From Kordiimonas sp. SCSIO 12603 (GTDB lineage: Bacteria > Pseudomonadota > Alphaproteobacteria > Sphingomonadales > Kordiimonadaceae), in contig NZ_CP073748.1 of assembly GCF_024398035.1 (NCBI RefSeq), positions 3,091,001 to 3,155,000 on the forward strand: DNA of 64,000 nt, read 5' to 3'. The position numbers and the translations under genes were made by a program. Numbering within the stretch: position 1 is the first letter of the stretch; the number at the start of each line of letters is the position of its first letter. Positions 54,006-62,049 of this stretch are shown one piece after another. The notes beneath the pieces were generated by a model. That model ran no database searches and was not told the origin of the DNA. It saw only the letters and a program-made list of their open reading frames with translations.

Positions 54006-54776
54006 TTAGCCAAAATTAGGCGCACGCTTTTGCATAAACGCCATGATGGCCTCCATTACCTCGGGTGATTTAAGCTGCTGGCCAAAATAGATATTCTCTT
54101 CCTGCATCTTCGCACCTAGCACTTCTTTATCACCCCTCATTAAACGCTTGGTCATGCGGATTGCCTGTGGCGCTTTTGAAGCCAGGGCAGCGGCAGCTTT
54201 TTCAGCTGTTGGCAGCAAGTCTTCTTGTGAACACTTACCATTAGCCAAACCGATAGATACCGCTTCGTCTGCACCAACCTTTTTACCCAACATGAAAATT
54301 TCAGCCGCTTTTACGTGACCTGTAAGGCGCGGTAACAGCATGGAAGACGCGGCCTCTGGCACTAATGCAAGGTCAACAAACGGCGCTTGAATAGTGGCTT
54401 CTTCAGCAACATAAACAATATCACAATGAAGAAGCATCGTAAGACCAATACCAACCGCAACGCCGTTCACCGCGGCAACATATGGTTTTTCAGCGTTTAC
54501 AAACGCACGCAACACTCGAGCTACCGGTAGCTCCGACACTTCTGAACCATCATGGGAACCTGCTTGCTGGAAATCAATGAGATCATTCCCTGCCGTAAAA
54601 GCTTCAGCGCTGGATTTAAAGAGCACAGCACGAACATCATCATTTGTTTCAGCATCTTCAAGCGCATCCGCAATTTTCGCATACATCGCATGCGTCAGTG
54701 CATTCTTTTTATCAGGTCGGTTGAAAGTAATGGTTAAAATACGGTCTTTGATTTCCGTTAGCACATGATCAGTCAT
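54006..54776 (-). CDS. Enoyl-CoA hydratase/isomerase family protein
   Basis: A 256-residue crotonase: FNRPDKKNALTHAMY at the N-terminus, the oxyanion-hole region AFTAGNDLIDF, VAVNGVAVGIGLTMLLHCD, and FVDLALVPEAASSMLLPRL. It would hydrate a 2-enoyl-CoA or carry out a related CoA thioester reaction. The gene overlaps the upstream MarR gene by 4 bp and is probably regulated by it. Confidence 0.9.
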   Translation of the reverse strand: MTDHVLTEIKDRILTITFNRPDKKNALTHAMYAKIADALEDAETNDDVRAVLFKSSAEAFTAGNDLIDFQQAGSHDGSEVSELPVARVLRAFVNAEKPYVAAVNGVAVGIGLTMLLHCDIVYVAEEATIQAPFVDLALVPEAASSMLLPRLTGHVKAAEIFMLGKKVGADEAVSIGLANGKCSQEDLLPTAEKAAAALASKAPQAIRMTKRLMRGDKEVLGAKMQEENIYFGQQLKSPEVMEAIMAFMQKRAPNFG

Positions 54777-55216
54777 GCGGTTTTCCCCTTTGCATGTAGG
54801 TATGCGTTATTCGCTCGTTCAATTGTTGTTTCAAGAAATTTAGAGATCAACGCCTGCTCTTCTTCACTATAGCCATCAAGGAGTTGACTATTGGCTTCGG
54901 CAATCATGCTTTTGCTTTCTTGCACGATAGATTTGCCTGCCTCTTTCAAGCAAACAATGAAAGAACGCCTGTCCTCATCTGCTCGTTTTCGTTCAAGAAG
55001 GTCTTTCTGTTCCATGCGGTCAACCAGACCTGACGTAGCAGCTGCCTTAAGGCCAATCACTGTTGCGAGTTCACCAATAGGCAAACCATCCTTTTCATTA
55101 AGCGCCAACAGCACAACATGCTGCGTTGAAGAAATACCATATTTTTCTTCAAGCATCTTATCGGCCAGCCTGAAAATCGCCCGGTGGCTTTTATGTAGTA
55201 AATGGAACAGTCTCAT
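54773..55216 (-). CDS. MarR-family transcriptional regulator
   Basis: 147 residues from the ATG at 55216. The wHTH includes STQHVVLLALNEKDGLP, IGELATVIGLKAAATSGLVDRMEQKDLLER and a DRRSFIVCLKEAGK wing, a typical MarR layout. It precedes an enoyl-CoA hydratase gene with a 4-bp overlap, so a CoA thioester or aromatic acid ligand is plausible. A palindrome lies 27-44 bp upstream of the start and is probably its own operator. A longer reading from 55282 would extend through that palindrome. Confidence 0.9.
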   Translation of the reverse strand: MRLFHLLHKSHRAIFRLADKMLEEKYGISSTQHVVLLALNEKDGLPIGELATVIGLKAAATSGLVDRMEQKDLLERKRADEDRRSFIVCLKEAGKSIVQESKSMIAEANSQLLDGYSEEEQALISKFLETTIERANNAYLHAKGKTA

Positions 55217-55242
55217 ATGATCAAATCGCGATCTCAAATTAA

Positions 55243-55260
55243 TATTTCGTATACGAAGTA
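55243..55260. promoter_or_regulatory. Operator before the MarR gene
   Basis: The 12-bp perfect palindrome TTCGTATACGAA (55246-55257) lies in an 18-bp near-palindrome. On the minus strand it lies between a TTGAAT -35-like box and an ATTAAT -10-like box with a 17-bp spacer, so a bound dimer would block the promoter. It is upstream of the MarR gene and downstream of the TetR stop. Confidence 0.75.
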
Positions 55261-55294
55261 ATTCAAAAAAGCGATTGGTCAACTAATTAATTTT

Positions 55295-55915
55295 TCAGCG
55301 ACCGAAGATACGGTGCAAATGCTGCTCTAGCGAGGTTTGGAAATCCACACGGAACACGGCCATATCATCTCTGGCAAGTACATCGGCCATGGTTCCTCGC
55401 GGGTGCGCCATTAACCACGCACCAATCACAGCCTGCTGCGCATGAATAAGCATGGGATAAAGAACTTCTGGATCAGTTTCTTCAAACCAGATAGAGAAAA
55501 CCTCTAAGAAATCCGCAGCGATATCCTTCATCTTCAGCTTAAACTCAAGTGCCTCATCATATGTAAGGTCACGTTCAAGTACTGAATGCAGAATAGCTGA
55601 CAAGCGACAAAACAGTGGACGTTCTGCATACACCTCAGCCATGGCCCTGCTAAGTTCTTCAGGTTTTGCTCTATTCCTGAAATCTTCAATAATCCGAGCT
55701 ATTTCCTGTTCATAAAGCGCAAGAAACAACACTTCCTTACCTCGGAAATAGCGATATAGAGCTGGCTTAGTGATACCAACGTGTCTGGCAAGCACAGAGA
55801 GCTTCACATCTTCATATTGCTCACGCGCAAACATTTCGCCAGCAGCATCCAATATCTGCTGACGCCTGAGGGCTTTTTGCTCAGGGCTGATTGCACGTTT
55901 TCTAATTGAAACCAT
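55295..55915 (-). CDS. TetR-family transcriptional regulator
   Basis: 206 residues with an N-terminal HTH (AREQYEDVKLSVLARHVGITKPALYRYFRGKEVLF in the family pattern; key parts are LARHVGITKPALYRYF), and a helical ligand-binding domain. It is divergent from the Vat-like acetyltransferase gene, which it might regulate. Its own target site was not identified. Confidence 0.88.
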   Translation of the reverse strand: MVSIRKRAISPEQKALRRQQILDAAGEMFAREQYEDVKLSVLARHVGITKPALYRYFRGKEVLFLALYEQEIARIIEDFRNRAKPEELSRAMAEVYAERPLFCRLSAILHSVLERDLTYDEALEFKLKMKDIAADFLEVFSIWFEETDPEVLYPMLIHAQQAVIGAWLMAHPRGTMADVLARDDMAVFRVDFQTSLEQHLHRIFGR

Positions 55916-55972
55916 AAAGTTCTCTACTATTTATGTGAAATACCTAGCACGCGAAATTCATATTGCAAAGTT

Positions 55973-56056
55973 ATGAAGCTTGATGAAGAATGCGTGCAGC
56001 TCAACACGATGTTTGAGCCGTTTACGCCCAACTGGTGGAAGGAACCTTGCCAATGA
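55973..56056 (+). CDS. Possible leader peptide ORF of the Vat-like gene
   Basis: A 27-codon open frame (ATG 55973 to TGA 56056) lies in a different frame, 79 bp upstream of the acetyltransferase start. It ends with the tryptophan-rich stretch TPNWWKEPCQ. Its ribosome-binding site is weak. After its stop the AAAGCTC at 56059-56065 can pair with GAGCTTT at 56126-56132, which contains the GAG in front of the acetyltransferase ATG. This resembles the leader ORF and sequestering hairpin of translationally attenuated resistance genes, but is an inference from sequence. Confidence 0.35.
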   Translation: MKLDEECVQLNTMFEPFTPNWWKEPCQ

Positions 56057-56058
56057 TC

Positions 56059-56135
56059 AAAGCTCTGTAACCAAAACAGTAAGCCCCAAAGCTGCTGTTC
56101 CTTATTCTGGTACTTTTTATAAAGCGAGCTTTGTT
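56059..56135 (+). promoter_or_regulatory. Possible attenuating hairpin before the Vat-like gene
   Basis: AAAGCTC (56059-56065) and GAGCTTT (56126-56132) are perfectly complementary and would enclose a smaller hairpin with arms AACAG and CTGTT. The right arm covers the only ribosome-binding-site-like sequence before the ATG at 56136. If folded, translation would be blocked unless a ribosome stalled in the upstream ORF opened it. Confidence 0.4.
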
Positions 56136-56792
56136 ATGCAAGATTCTATTCAAATCCCAAATCCGGATACTGTTCACCCGCTTGAACATACAGACCGTGT
56201 TATCTTTCTTAAAACTGTTGTACGGGGAGATAATATCACTGTTGGTGATTATACCTATTACGACAGCCCCAATAGTCCTGAAAACTTTCAGGAAGAGAAT
56301 GTGCTCTATCATTATGATTTTGTAGGGGACAAACTTACTATTGGTAAATTCTGCGCACTGGGCACCGGCACCAAATTCATTATGAACGGCGCCAATCACC
56401 GTATGGATGGGCCTTCCACGTTTCCTTTCCCTATTTTTGGCGGCAGCTGGGCAGACCATATGGATCTGCTTGGTGGCTTACCTTCGAAAGGAGATACTAC
56501 AGTAGGCCATGATGTTTGGTTTGGTTACAACAGCCTCATTATGCCCGGCGTTAAAATAGGCCACGGTGCCATCATCGCATCTGGTTCTGTAGTTACAGAA
56601 GATGTGCCTGATTTTGCTATCGTCGGCGGCAATCCCGCGAAAGTCATCAAAAAACGTTTCGATGACGCAACTATTGAAAAATTACTGGGTATCGCCTGGT
56701 GGGACTGGTCAATGGAGAAAATCACGAAGAACATCAGAGCAATCATGGCGGGCGATGTTTGTGAACTTCAAAATATAGCTAACAAAATGTAA
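56136..56792 (+). CDS. Vat-like xenobiotic (streptogramin A) O-acetyltransferase
   Basis: 218 residues of left-handed beta-helix hexapeptide-repeat acetyltransferase in the CatB/Vat group. The N-terminus PNPDTVHPLEHTDRVIFLK, the segment VGDYTYYDS, IMNGANHRMDG with the catalytic H88, and the hexapeptide run ending in FAIVGGNPAKVIKKRFD align by eye closely with Vat streptogramin acetyltransferases such as VatD; the order WWDW near the C-terminus is also conserved. It would use acetyl-CoA. I chose the ATG at 56136, which gives the family's usual length. Resistance is probable but untested. Confidence 0.88.
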   Translation: MQDSIQIPNPDTVHPLEHTDRVIFLKTVVRGDNITVGDYTYYDSPNSPENFQEENVLYHYDFVGDKLTIGKFCALGTGTKFIMNGANHRMDGPSTFPFPIFGGSWADHMDLLGGLPSKGDTTVGHDVWFGYNSLIMPGVKIGHGAIIASGSVVTEDVPDFAIVGGNPAKVIKKRFDDATIEKLLGIAWWDWSMEKITKNIRAIMAGDVCELQNIANKM

Positions 56793-56837
56793 AAAACTTC
56801 GCGGGTTTGACTATCGTCAAATCCTTATCCTGCATAC

Positions 56838-57024
56838 ATGGTAATTTGATCTTGCTTCCGGCGCAGAGGCGGCAACACCTCACAGCAGCCTTTCAGATGC
56901 ACTCTGCTTCCCTTGTCATCTGATTCACGGCATCGCCAAATCTTTGCCGGAGGCGCCTATCTTTGATATTTCAATCATTACAGTACCTTGGCACGCATCC
57001 TACCCGATGCGTGCTTTCTTTTAC
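56838..57024 (+). ncRNA. Candidate structured small RNA
   Basis: The 271-bp gap between the acetyltransferase and the patatin gene has internal pairing: CTTCCGGC (56855-56862) with GCCGGAGG (56946-56953), GAGG/CCTC (56866-56881), and CAGATG (56894-56899) with CATCTG (56917-56922). It ends in a hairpin GCACGCATC / GATGCGTGC (56991-57014) followed by a T-rich run, a good terminator. A possible promoter (TTGACT at 56806-56811) is weak. I could not assign it to a known RNA family; a 6S-like RNA is one possibility. Confidence 0.3.
56991..57024 (+). terminator. Terminator upstream of the patatin gene
   Basis: Arms GCACGCATC (56991-56999) and GATGCGTGC (57006-57014) form a hairpin followed by TTTCTTTTAC. 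It ends transcripts coming from the Vat-like gene side or the candidate RNA. Confidence 0.75.
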
Positions 57025-57063
57025 TTTTACGTGTACACTATCCTCTTTTTGGGGAGATATATT

Positions 57064-58047
57064 ATGTTTGACACGCGTAATTCACTTGTTCTTTCTGGCG
57101 GTAATGTAAAAGGCTCTTATCAAGCGGGGGCGCTCAAAGCGCTTTTCAATCACACCTTCCCTGATGGCAGCAAATTTAAACCCGGTGCTATATACGGCGT
57201 TTCCGTTGGGGCTATGAACGGCGGTTTCATTGCTGACCGCGCTGGTCAAGCAGCCCTTAAAGGCCAAGAGCCAGATTGGCCTGAAATCGGTAATGAACTT
57301 GAAGCCTTTTGGCGAAACAACATCACCAGCTTTGCCTCTATCGGCAAAAAACGCAGTGCCTTTTCACTCGCCCTGAAAATAATTGGCGGCAAATTCAATG
57401 GCCTTACGAAAATGGATGGGGCCGCAGAACTAGCCCGTGCCAACATTCGTTATGAAAACTTAAAGGCCAGTAAAACTTATTATGCCTGCGGCGTAACCAA
57501 CATGCGCACCGGTGATTATTTTGACGCGGATGTTGGCACCTTTGGGGAAGATATTTTGGATTATGTCATAGCGTCCACCCGTGAACCTGTGAACATGCCG
57601 ATCATGTGGGTAAAAGACCAGCCTCTTGTGGATGGTGGTGTCAGGAACATTGCCCCTCTTGCTCCGGCGATTAAGCGCGGTGCAGAAAAAATGGCAATCA
57701 TAGCCATGAAACCTGATCATATGTCTGTAGTGGAATCCAAGAAAGAATTCGGCAATATGCTGAAGCTTCTCAAACGTACACTTGGGACTCTCACCAACGA
57801 GATTATGAATAATGATCTGGAGAAAGTGCGCGATATCAACGCAGCCTGCCAAAAGGAACTGGACGCGGGCGGGCAAGTTCATACTGCTGGGAAACGGATC
57901 ATTGAATTCGTTGAAGTCCGACCACAGGAGCGCCTTGCCATTGATTCAACGGATTTCACATCTGATGATATAAAGCGCCTTATCAAACAAGGTGAAGAAG
58001 AAGCAAAAGAACAACTCGCCAAAGGTTGGCTCACCGGCAACGAATAA
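57064..58047 (+). CDS. Patatin-like phospholipase
   Basis: 327 residues with a patatin fold. The oxyanion-hole motif is SGGNVKGSYQAG near residue 12, the nucleophile elbow is GVSVG with S47, and the catalytic dyad aspartate is D190 in VDGGVRN. The ATG at 57064 follows GGGGAGA. Patatin enzymes deacylate phospholipids or other esters; here the enzyme appears cytoplasmic, as no signal is seen. It is followed by an Fe(II)/2OG-type oxygenase 13 bp downstream. Confidence 0.9.
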   Translation: MFDTRNSLVLSGGNVKGSYQAGALKALFNHTFPDGSKFKPGAIYGVSVGAMNGGFIADRAGQAALKGQEPDWPEIGNELEAFWRNNITSFASIGKKRSAFSLALKIIGGKFNGLTKMDGAAELARANIRYENLKASKTYYACGVTNMRTGDYFDADVGTFGEDILDYVIASTREPVNMPIMWVKDQPLVDGGVRNIAPLAPAIKRGAEKMAIIAMKPDHMSVVESKKEFGNMLKLLKRTLGTLTNEIMNNDLEKVRDINAACQKELDAGGQVHTAGKRIIEFVEVRPQERLAIDSTDFTSDDIKRLIKQGEEEAKEQLAKGWLTGNE

Positions 58048-58060
58048 TAAAGCGATTTTT

Positions 58061-58744
58061 ATGTTTCCAGTATCAGGCTTAACATTTACGGAGCACGGAG
58101 CAGAACTCATTGATGATTTTCTGTCTCCAGCTTCGCTCAAATCTCTACAAACGGCTACCGACACATTAACGCTCCCCACTATTAAAGGCGGCTTAAGGAA
58201 TGCGGAAACAAAAATCCCATTAATTAGCAAAACAATTGAAATTGAAGCGATTCAAGAACGCCTTGAGGCTTATTTGGCACCTCCCCTATCCCTTGTGAGA
58301 GCTATCTATTTTGATAAAACTATAGATCAAAATTGGTTAGTTCCTTGGCATCAGGATTTAACTATTGCGGTTGATCGTTTTTTTGAATGCGAGGGCTGGG
58401 AAAATTGGACTCAAAAAGATGGTATCTGGCATGTCCAAGCGCCACTCGCGGTGTTGGAGAATATGATCACGCTACGCATTCATTTAGATGATACGGATCA
58501 AAGAAATGGATGTCTGAATATAGTACCTTCCAGTCACGCCTTAGGTCGTATACCACATAGAACTATCACAAGCATCACAGCACAATCAGGCCACACTGCG
58601 TGTGTGGCTAACGCTGGCTCGGCACTTATCATGAGACCTCATATTATACATTCTTCAAAAAAAGGCACAAAGCCATCAAGGCGTCGAATTATTCATCTGG
58701 AGTTCTCCAGTTTTCAATTACCTGAAGACGTTAATTGGGCTTGA
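58061..58744 (+). CDS. Phytanoyl-CoA dioxygenase (PhyH) family protein
   Basis: 227 residues from the ATG at 58061. The iron-binding motif is HQD (H97 and D99) in PWHQDLTIAVD, with the distal histidine in RPHIIHSSKKG and an arginine for 2-oxoglutarate binding (SRRRIIHLEF). The family uses Fe(II) and 2-oxoglutarate to hydroxylate lipids or small metabolites. The substrate is unknown. It converges with a TrmB-like gene with an overlap of 14 bp. Confidence 0.85.
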   Translation: MFPVSGLTFTEHGAELIDDFLSPASLKSLQTATDTLTLPTIKGGLRNAETKIPLISKTIEIEAIQERLEAYLAPPLSLVRAIYFDKTIDQNWLVPWHQDLTIAVDRFFECEGWENWTQKDGIWHVQAPLAVLENMITLRIHLDDTDQRNGCLNIVPSSHALGRIPHRTITSITAQSGHTACVANAGSALIMRPHIIHSSKKGTKPSRRRIIHLEFSSFQLPEDVNWA

Positions 58745-59393
58745 TGTCAGTAATTAGTCGGTAAACCTGCTGACCGCTCTCATGGTATTTTTTCTCAAAA
58801 GGTGTGAGATATTCTTCTGGTTCAAATCCCTCTAACTCTGAAACATGCCCAGCTAGTTTCAAAGCAATCTGAAACTCTTCCAGATACAGCTTCCAGTTTG
58901 ACCTCATTTCAAACTGGCCACCAAGTTTCAACATATAGGGAAATACAGGTGCTCCGTGCCAACGACGCCCTAAATGGGCCGATTTCGGCCAAGGATTAGG
59001 ATAAAGCACAAAATGCTTTTCCACCTGCCAACCTGCTGTCACCATCAAACGGTAAAAATCATTTAAATCTGCCCGCCGAAGGATCATGTTTTCAGGGTCG
59101 ACCTGCAATCTTTCGCGGGTTACCCGGCTTGCTGATTTATCAATACCAATTACCAAATGATCAGGATGATCTCTCGCGATCAATCGCGTGCTATCCCCAA
59201 CACCGCAGCAACTATCGAAAACTACCGAACCCGCATGTTTACTCACAAGCTTATTCACTTCGTCAAAAACACGCTGGGTATGATCCGCAATCGGCTTTTT
59301 AAAATCAGCCTTCAAATGCTTAAGCACAGTCGCTTCAAGCCGTTCATGCGGGCCTGTTTGGTTACTTTCAATTGTTCTGGATTTCTGCTGCAT
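58731..59393 (-). CDS. TrmB-like SAM-dependent methyltransferase
   Basis: 220 residues with VVFDSCCGVGDSTRLIARD (SAM motif I with a glycine-rich loop), GIDKSASRV, and the TrmB-type segment VLYPNPWPKSAHLGRRWHG. True TrmB methylates G46 of tRNA at N7. The insertion and altered context (NPWPKSAHLGRRWHG instead of DPWPKKRHHKRR) suggest a paralogue whose target may differ. The rest matches TrmB in length. Confidence 0.8.
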   Translation of the reverse strand: MQQKSRTIESNQTGPHERLEATVLKHLKADFKKPIADHTQRVFDEVNKLVSKHAGSVVFDSCCGVGDSTRLIARDHPDHLVIGIDKSASRVTRERLQVDPENMILRRADLNDFYRLMVTAGWQVEKHFVLYPNPWPKSAHLGRRWHGAPVFPYMLKLGGQFEMRSNWKLYLEEFQIALKLAGHVSELEGFEPEEYLTPFEKKYHESGQQVYRLITDIKPN

Positions 59394-59430
59394 GGCAGAG
59401 GCTATAACCCAAGCGCTAATCGCAGGTCAA

Positions 59431-60093
59431 TTAAATCACATAAAGGTAGATCGCAAAGAAATGACTAGCACTGCCCAAAAGCACAAATACATGCCAAACA
59501 GCATGGAAATAAGCGACAGATTTGATCGCATAGAAAATTGCGCCAATAGTGAAAAAAGCCCCACCAGCGAATAACCAATAGAGTGCTTCTTTAGGCAAAC
59601 TTTCAGCGAGAGGCCCAACCATCAACACCCCAGCCCACCCCATGGCCAAATAAATGGCAAGCGAGATATAATTCATCTTCTTACCGCTTTTGCGAAGAAA
59701 AGCGATCAGCTTGAATAGCGTACCTGAAAGCGCTGCCCCCCAAACACCAACCATAACCCAAATACCAGTTGAAGCAGGAAGTGTAATCAGAGCAAATGGC
59801 GTGTAACTGCCAGCAATTTTAAAATAGATAGCTGAGTGATCCAGCATCTTAAAAAACGGCTGCAACTTGCTTTTAAACATGCTGTGGTAAAGCGTGGAAC
59901 AGCCATACATTAAAATCATACAGCCTGCGTAAATGGAAACGGCAGTGATGGATAAAACGCCTTGATCACTGGCTTTAAGAAGTAAAAACACCATAGCAAT
60001 TGCCGCCAGAACAATTCCTACCCCGTGAGTACCAGCGTGGACGATTTCTTCCATAACGCTATAGGGGCGGATGCTCTTTTCTGCAGTTGCCAT
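59431..60093 (-). CDS. Hemolysin III family membrane protein
   Basis: 220 residues, seven predicted helices, with the family motifs EEIVHAGTHGVGIVLA at the N-terminus and STLYHSM and AVWHVFVLLGSASHF near the C-terminus (the conserved Ser and His residues of the PAQR/HlyIII fold). Despite the name, haemolytic activity is not generally established; some members act as channels or hydrolase-like receptors. It is 16 bp downstream of the YdcZ-type gene and cotranscribed. Confidence 0.88.
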   Translation of the reverse strand: MATAEKSIRPYSVMEEIVHAGTHGVGIVLAAIAMVFLLLKASDQGVLSITAVSIYAGCMILMYGCSTLYHSMFKSKLQPFFKMLDHSAIYFKIAGSYTPFALITLPASTGIWVMVGVWGAALSGTLFKLIAFLRKSGKKMNYISLAIYLAMGWAGVLMVGPLAESLPKEALYWLFAGGAFFTIGAIFYAIKSVAYFHAVWHVFVLLGSASHFFAIYLYVI

Positions 60094-60109
60094 TTTATGC
60101 TTCCCTTGG

Positions 60110-60580
60110 TTATGCCCCCGGGATATCCGTTGGCGTTGGGCGCGTAATCATATAGACGCCTATGATCAAGAGTAGCGCACCACTGGCTTTTTGCCAATTA
60201 ATAGGCTGAGCTTCATTCATAATTCCGTAGTGATCAAGGAAAAGTGAAGCAACGACCTGCCCACCAATAACCAGGGCAACCATACTCGCGGCCCCTAATA
60301 CCGGAGCTGTCATTGTAGCGGTCGCAACAAAATAAGCGCCAAGCAAGCCGCCAATCCAAGCCCACCAGGGCAAAGAAGCTAGTTGAGCTGTATTGAAGTT
60401 TGGCATTTTGGTAACGGCTAGAAAAATCATCAGGCCAAGAGTGCCTACAGCAAACGAAATCGCAGACGCTGAACTAGCTCCGCCAACCGCAGTTCCTAAG
60501 CGGGCATTAATCAATGCCTGAAGCGGCAAAACTGCTCCGGCAAACAATGCCGCGAACATATAAATGGACTTACCTGTCAC
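60110..60580 (-). CDS. YdcZ/DMT-type small membrane transporter (DUF606)
   Basis: 156 residues from the GTG at 60580 (AAAGG 8 bases upstream). Five helices, with the family pattern QALINARLGTAVGGASSASAISFAVGTLG near the start (recognised parts QALINARLG and SFAVGTLG) and ASMVALVIGGQVVASLFLDHYG later. The DUF606 family is a half-length relative of the DMT transporters. The substrate is unknown. Confidence 0.8.
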   Translation of the reverse strand: MTGKSIYMFAALFAGAVLPLQALINARLGTAVGGASSASAISFAVGTLGLMIFLAVTKMPNFNTAQLASLPWWAWIGGLLGAYFVATATMTAPVLGAASMVALVIGGQVVASLFLDHYGIMNEAQPINWQKASGALLLIIGVYMITRPTPTDIPGA

Positions 60581-60800
60581 AAACAAAACCTTTTACTCAA
60601 TACTCTAAACAAGCGGCGTATGTAATGGATGAGGCTTCAGCTTTCAACAGACAATCTGTCACGCCAGCTATGCACCGAACGATTATTTAAAAATATCGCC
60701 GATTTCCGAAAAATTGAATAAATTTCAAAATCAGTAAGACCAATGTATTTATTGTTTCTAACAATACGCTCACTGAATCAGTTGGGTATGGAGAATAGAA

Positions 60801-61421
60801 ATGCAAACGCCGCTTTTCATCGCGGAACATAGCTGTCATGCACGCGGTTTTATAGGAAGCATGATTGCTAAATGGATGGCGTTTGCAACCGCTGGGGCAA
60901 ATGAAAAAGCCGTTTCACTGCTAGACATCCAGAATGGTGAAAAAGTGCTTGATTTTGGGACCGGACACGGTCGTACTCTTGGTCTTATCCATAACAGAAC
61001 GCCAGACGGGCTTACGGTTGGGCTGGATAACAGCCCTATTATGATTAAAGAAGCTATCCGACGAAACAAAAGCCATATCGAAAACAACACTATGGAAATA
61101 TACCAATCCCATGGTGCCTCGCTTAAATTCTCTGATGGATATTTCGACAAAGCCCTAATGGTGCACAGCTGTTACTTTCTTCATCCACTCGAAGAATATT
61201 TTGCTGAGATGAAACGTGCCTTGAAAAAAGACGGTGTTTTTGTTGTTTGCTTTCAACGCCGGAGACAACATAGACCGAATACACTGCCTGACGAAGTTTA
61301 CCGACTGAGAACAGCTGAAGAAATGAAGGTTCTGCTCTGGGATGCAGGCTTTACTCTTACCGAAGAAGCAGTGCTTGAAAAAGGTAACAAGCCACTCGTC
61401 TGGCTGAAGGTGCAAGCGTAA
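60801..61421 (+). CDS. SAM-dependent methyltransferase (class I)
   Basis: 206 residues with motif I VLDFGTGHGRTL, GLDNSP for the ribose-binding acid, and YFLHPLEEYFAEMKRALKKDG. The target substrate cannot be assigned, as the Methyltransf_11 group is broad. It is preceded by a 214-bp gap and followed by a hairpin. Confidence 0.82.
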   Translation: MQTPLFIAEHSCHARGFIGSMIAKWMAFATAGANEKAVSLLDIQNGEKVLDFGTGHGRTLGLIHNRTPDGLTVGLDNSPIMIKEAIRRNKSHIENNTMEIYQSHGASLKFSDGYFDKALMVHSCYFLHPLEEYFAEMKRALKKDGVFVVCFQRRRQHRPNTLPDEVYRLRTAEEMKVLLWDAGFTLTEEAVLEKGNKPLVWLKVQA

Positions 61422-61427
61422 TAAATA

Positions 61428-61465
61428 GAAAAGCCTCGCCAACTGTGCAGGAACAGTGGCGAGGC
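61428..61465 (-). terminator. Terminator of the MAPEG gene
   Basis: On the minus strand GCCTCGCC (with CTGT inside) and its complement (61433-61440 and 61458-61465) form a stable hairpin followed by TTTTCTATTT. It lies 15 bp after the MAPEG stop and also just after the convergent methyltransferase stop. Confidence 0.8.
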
Positions 61466-61480
61466 ACCTGAGATTGGCCT

Positions 61481-61891
61481 TTAGACAAGGAATAGGGAGC
61501 CAATCGCCAGAATAGAAAACCATGAAACTAAATAAACTGGTGTACGCAAGAATGGCACACCGAGAATGTAAACCACGGCGTGGATAACTCGTGCAAAAAA
61601 GAATACTTCAGCCCACATCGCAACTGCAGCACCCGCACCAGCGTCTAGAAGAAAACCCGCCGCCAAGACAACTGCGATAAAAGCAGGCATTGTCTCTACC
61701 ATGTTAAGATGCGCGCGCTGTGCTCTAGAAGCCCACAAAGGCTGCTCTGGTGTTACCGCAGGAAAGTTTTCAGGATAGTTATTGAGGAATGTAGGAATAC
61801 CCCAACCAACCATTCTTGCCACAATATAAGGTGCCCATAGAAGTACTGTTAGTACGCCACTCAGGCCTAGATAATAATATGCTGTTTCCAT
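61481..61891 (-). CDS. MAPEG-family membrane protein
   Basis: 136 residues from the ATG at 61891 with four helices and MAPEG features: PLWASRAQRAHLNMVETMPAFIAVVL (recognised part RAQRAHLNMVE) and FARVIHAVVYILGVPFLRT. MAPEG proteins include glutathione transferases and lipid modifiers. The specific activity is unknown. It is divergent from an AraC regulator, which may control it. Confidence 0.85.
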   Translation of the reverse strand: METAYYYLGLSGVLTVLLWAPYIVARMVGWGIPTFLNNYPENFPAVTPEQPLWASRAQRAHLNMVETMPAFIAVVLAAGFLLDAGAGAAVAMWAEVFFFARVIHAVVYILGVPFLRTPVYLVSWFSILAIGSLFLV

Positions 61892-62049
61892 CGTATTTCT
61901 CCGTTTTAATCTGAAGAAAAGGTACGATTTCCTTCCATACAATCAATGCTCTGTCGTACGGTATATATGCTCATTCGTTCTACTTACCTTGATATCAACA
62001 AAAAGCCCTGATTTAGTAGGCAGTAGATTGACCCCCTAAGGATTGTGCG

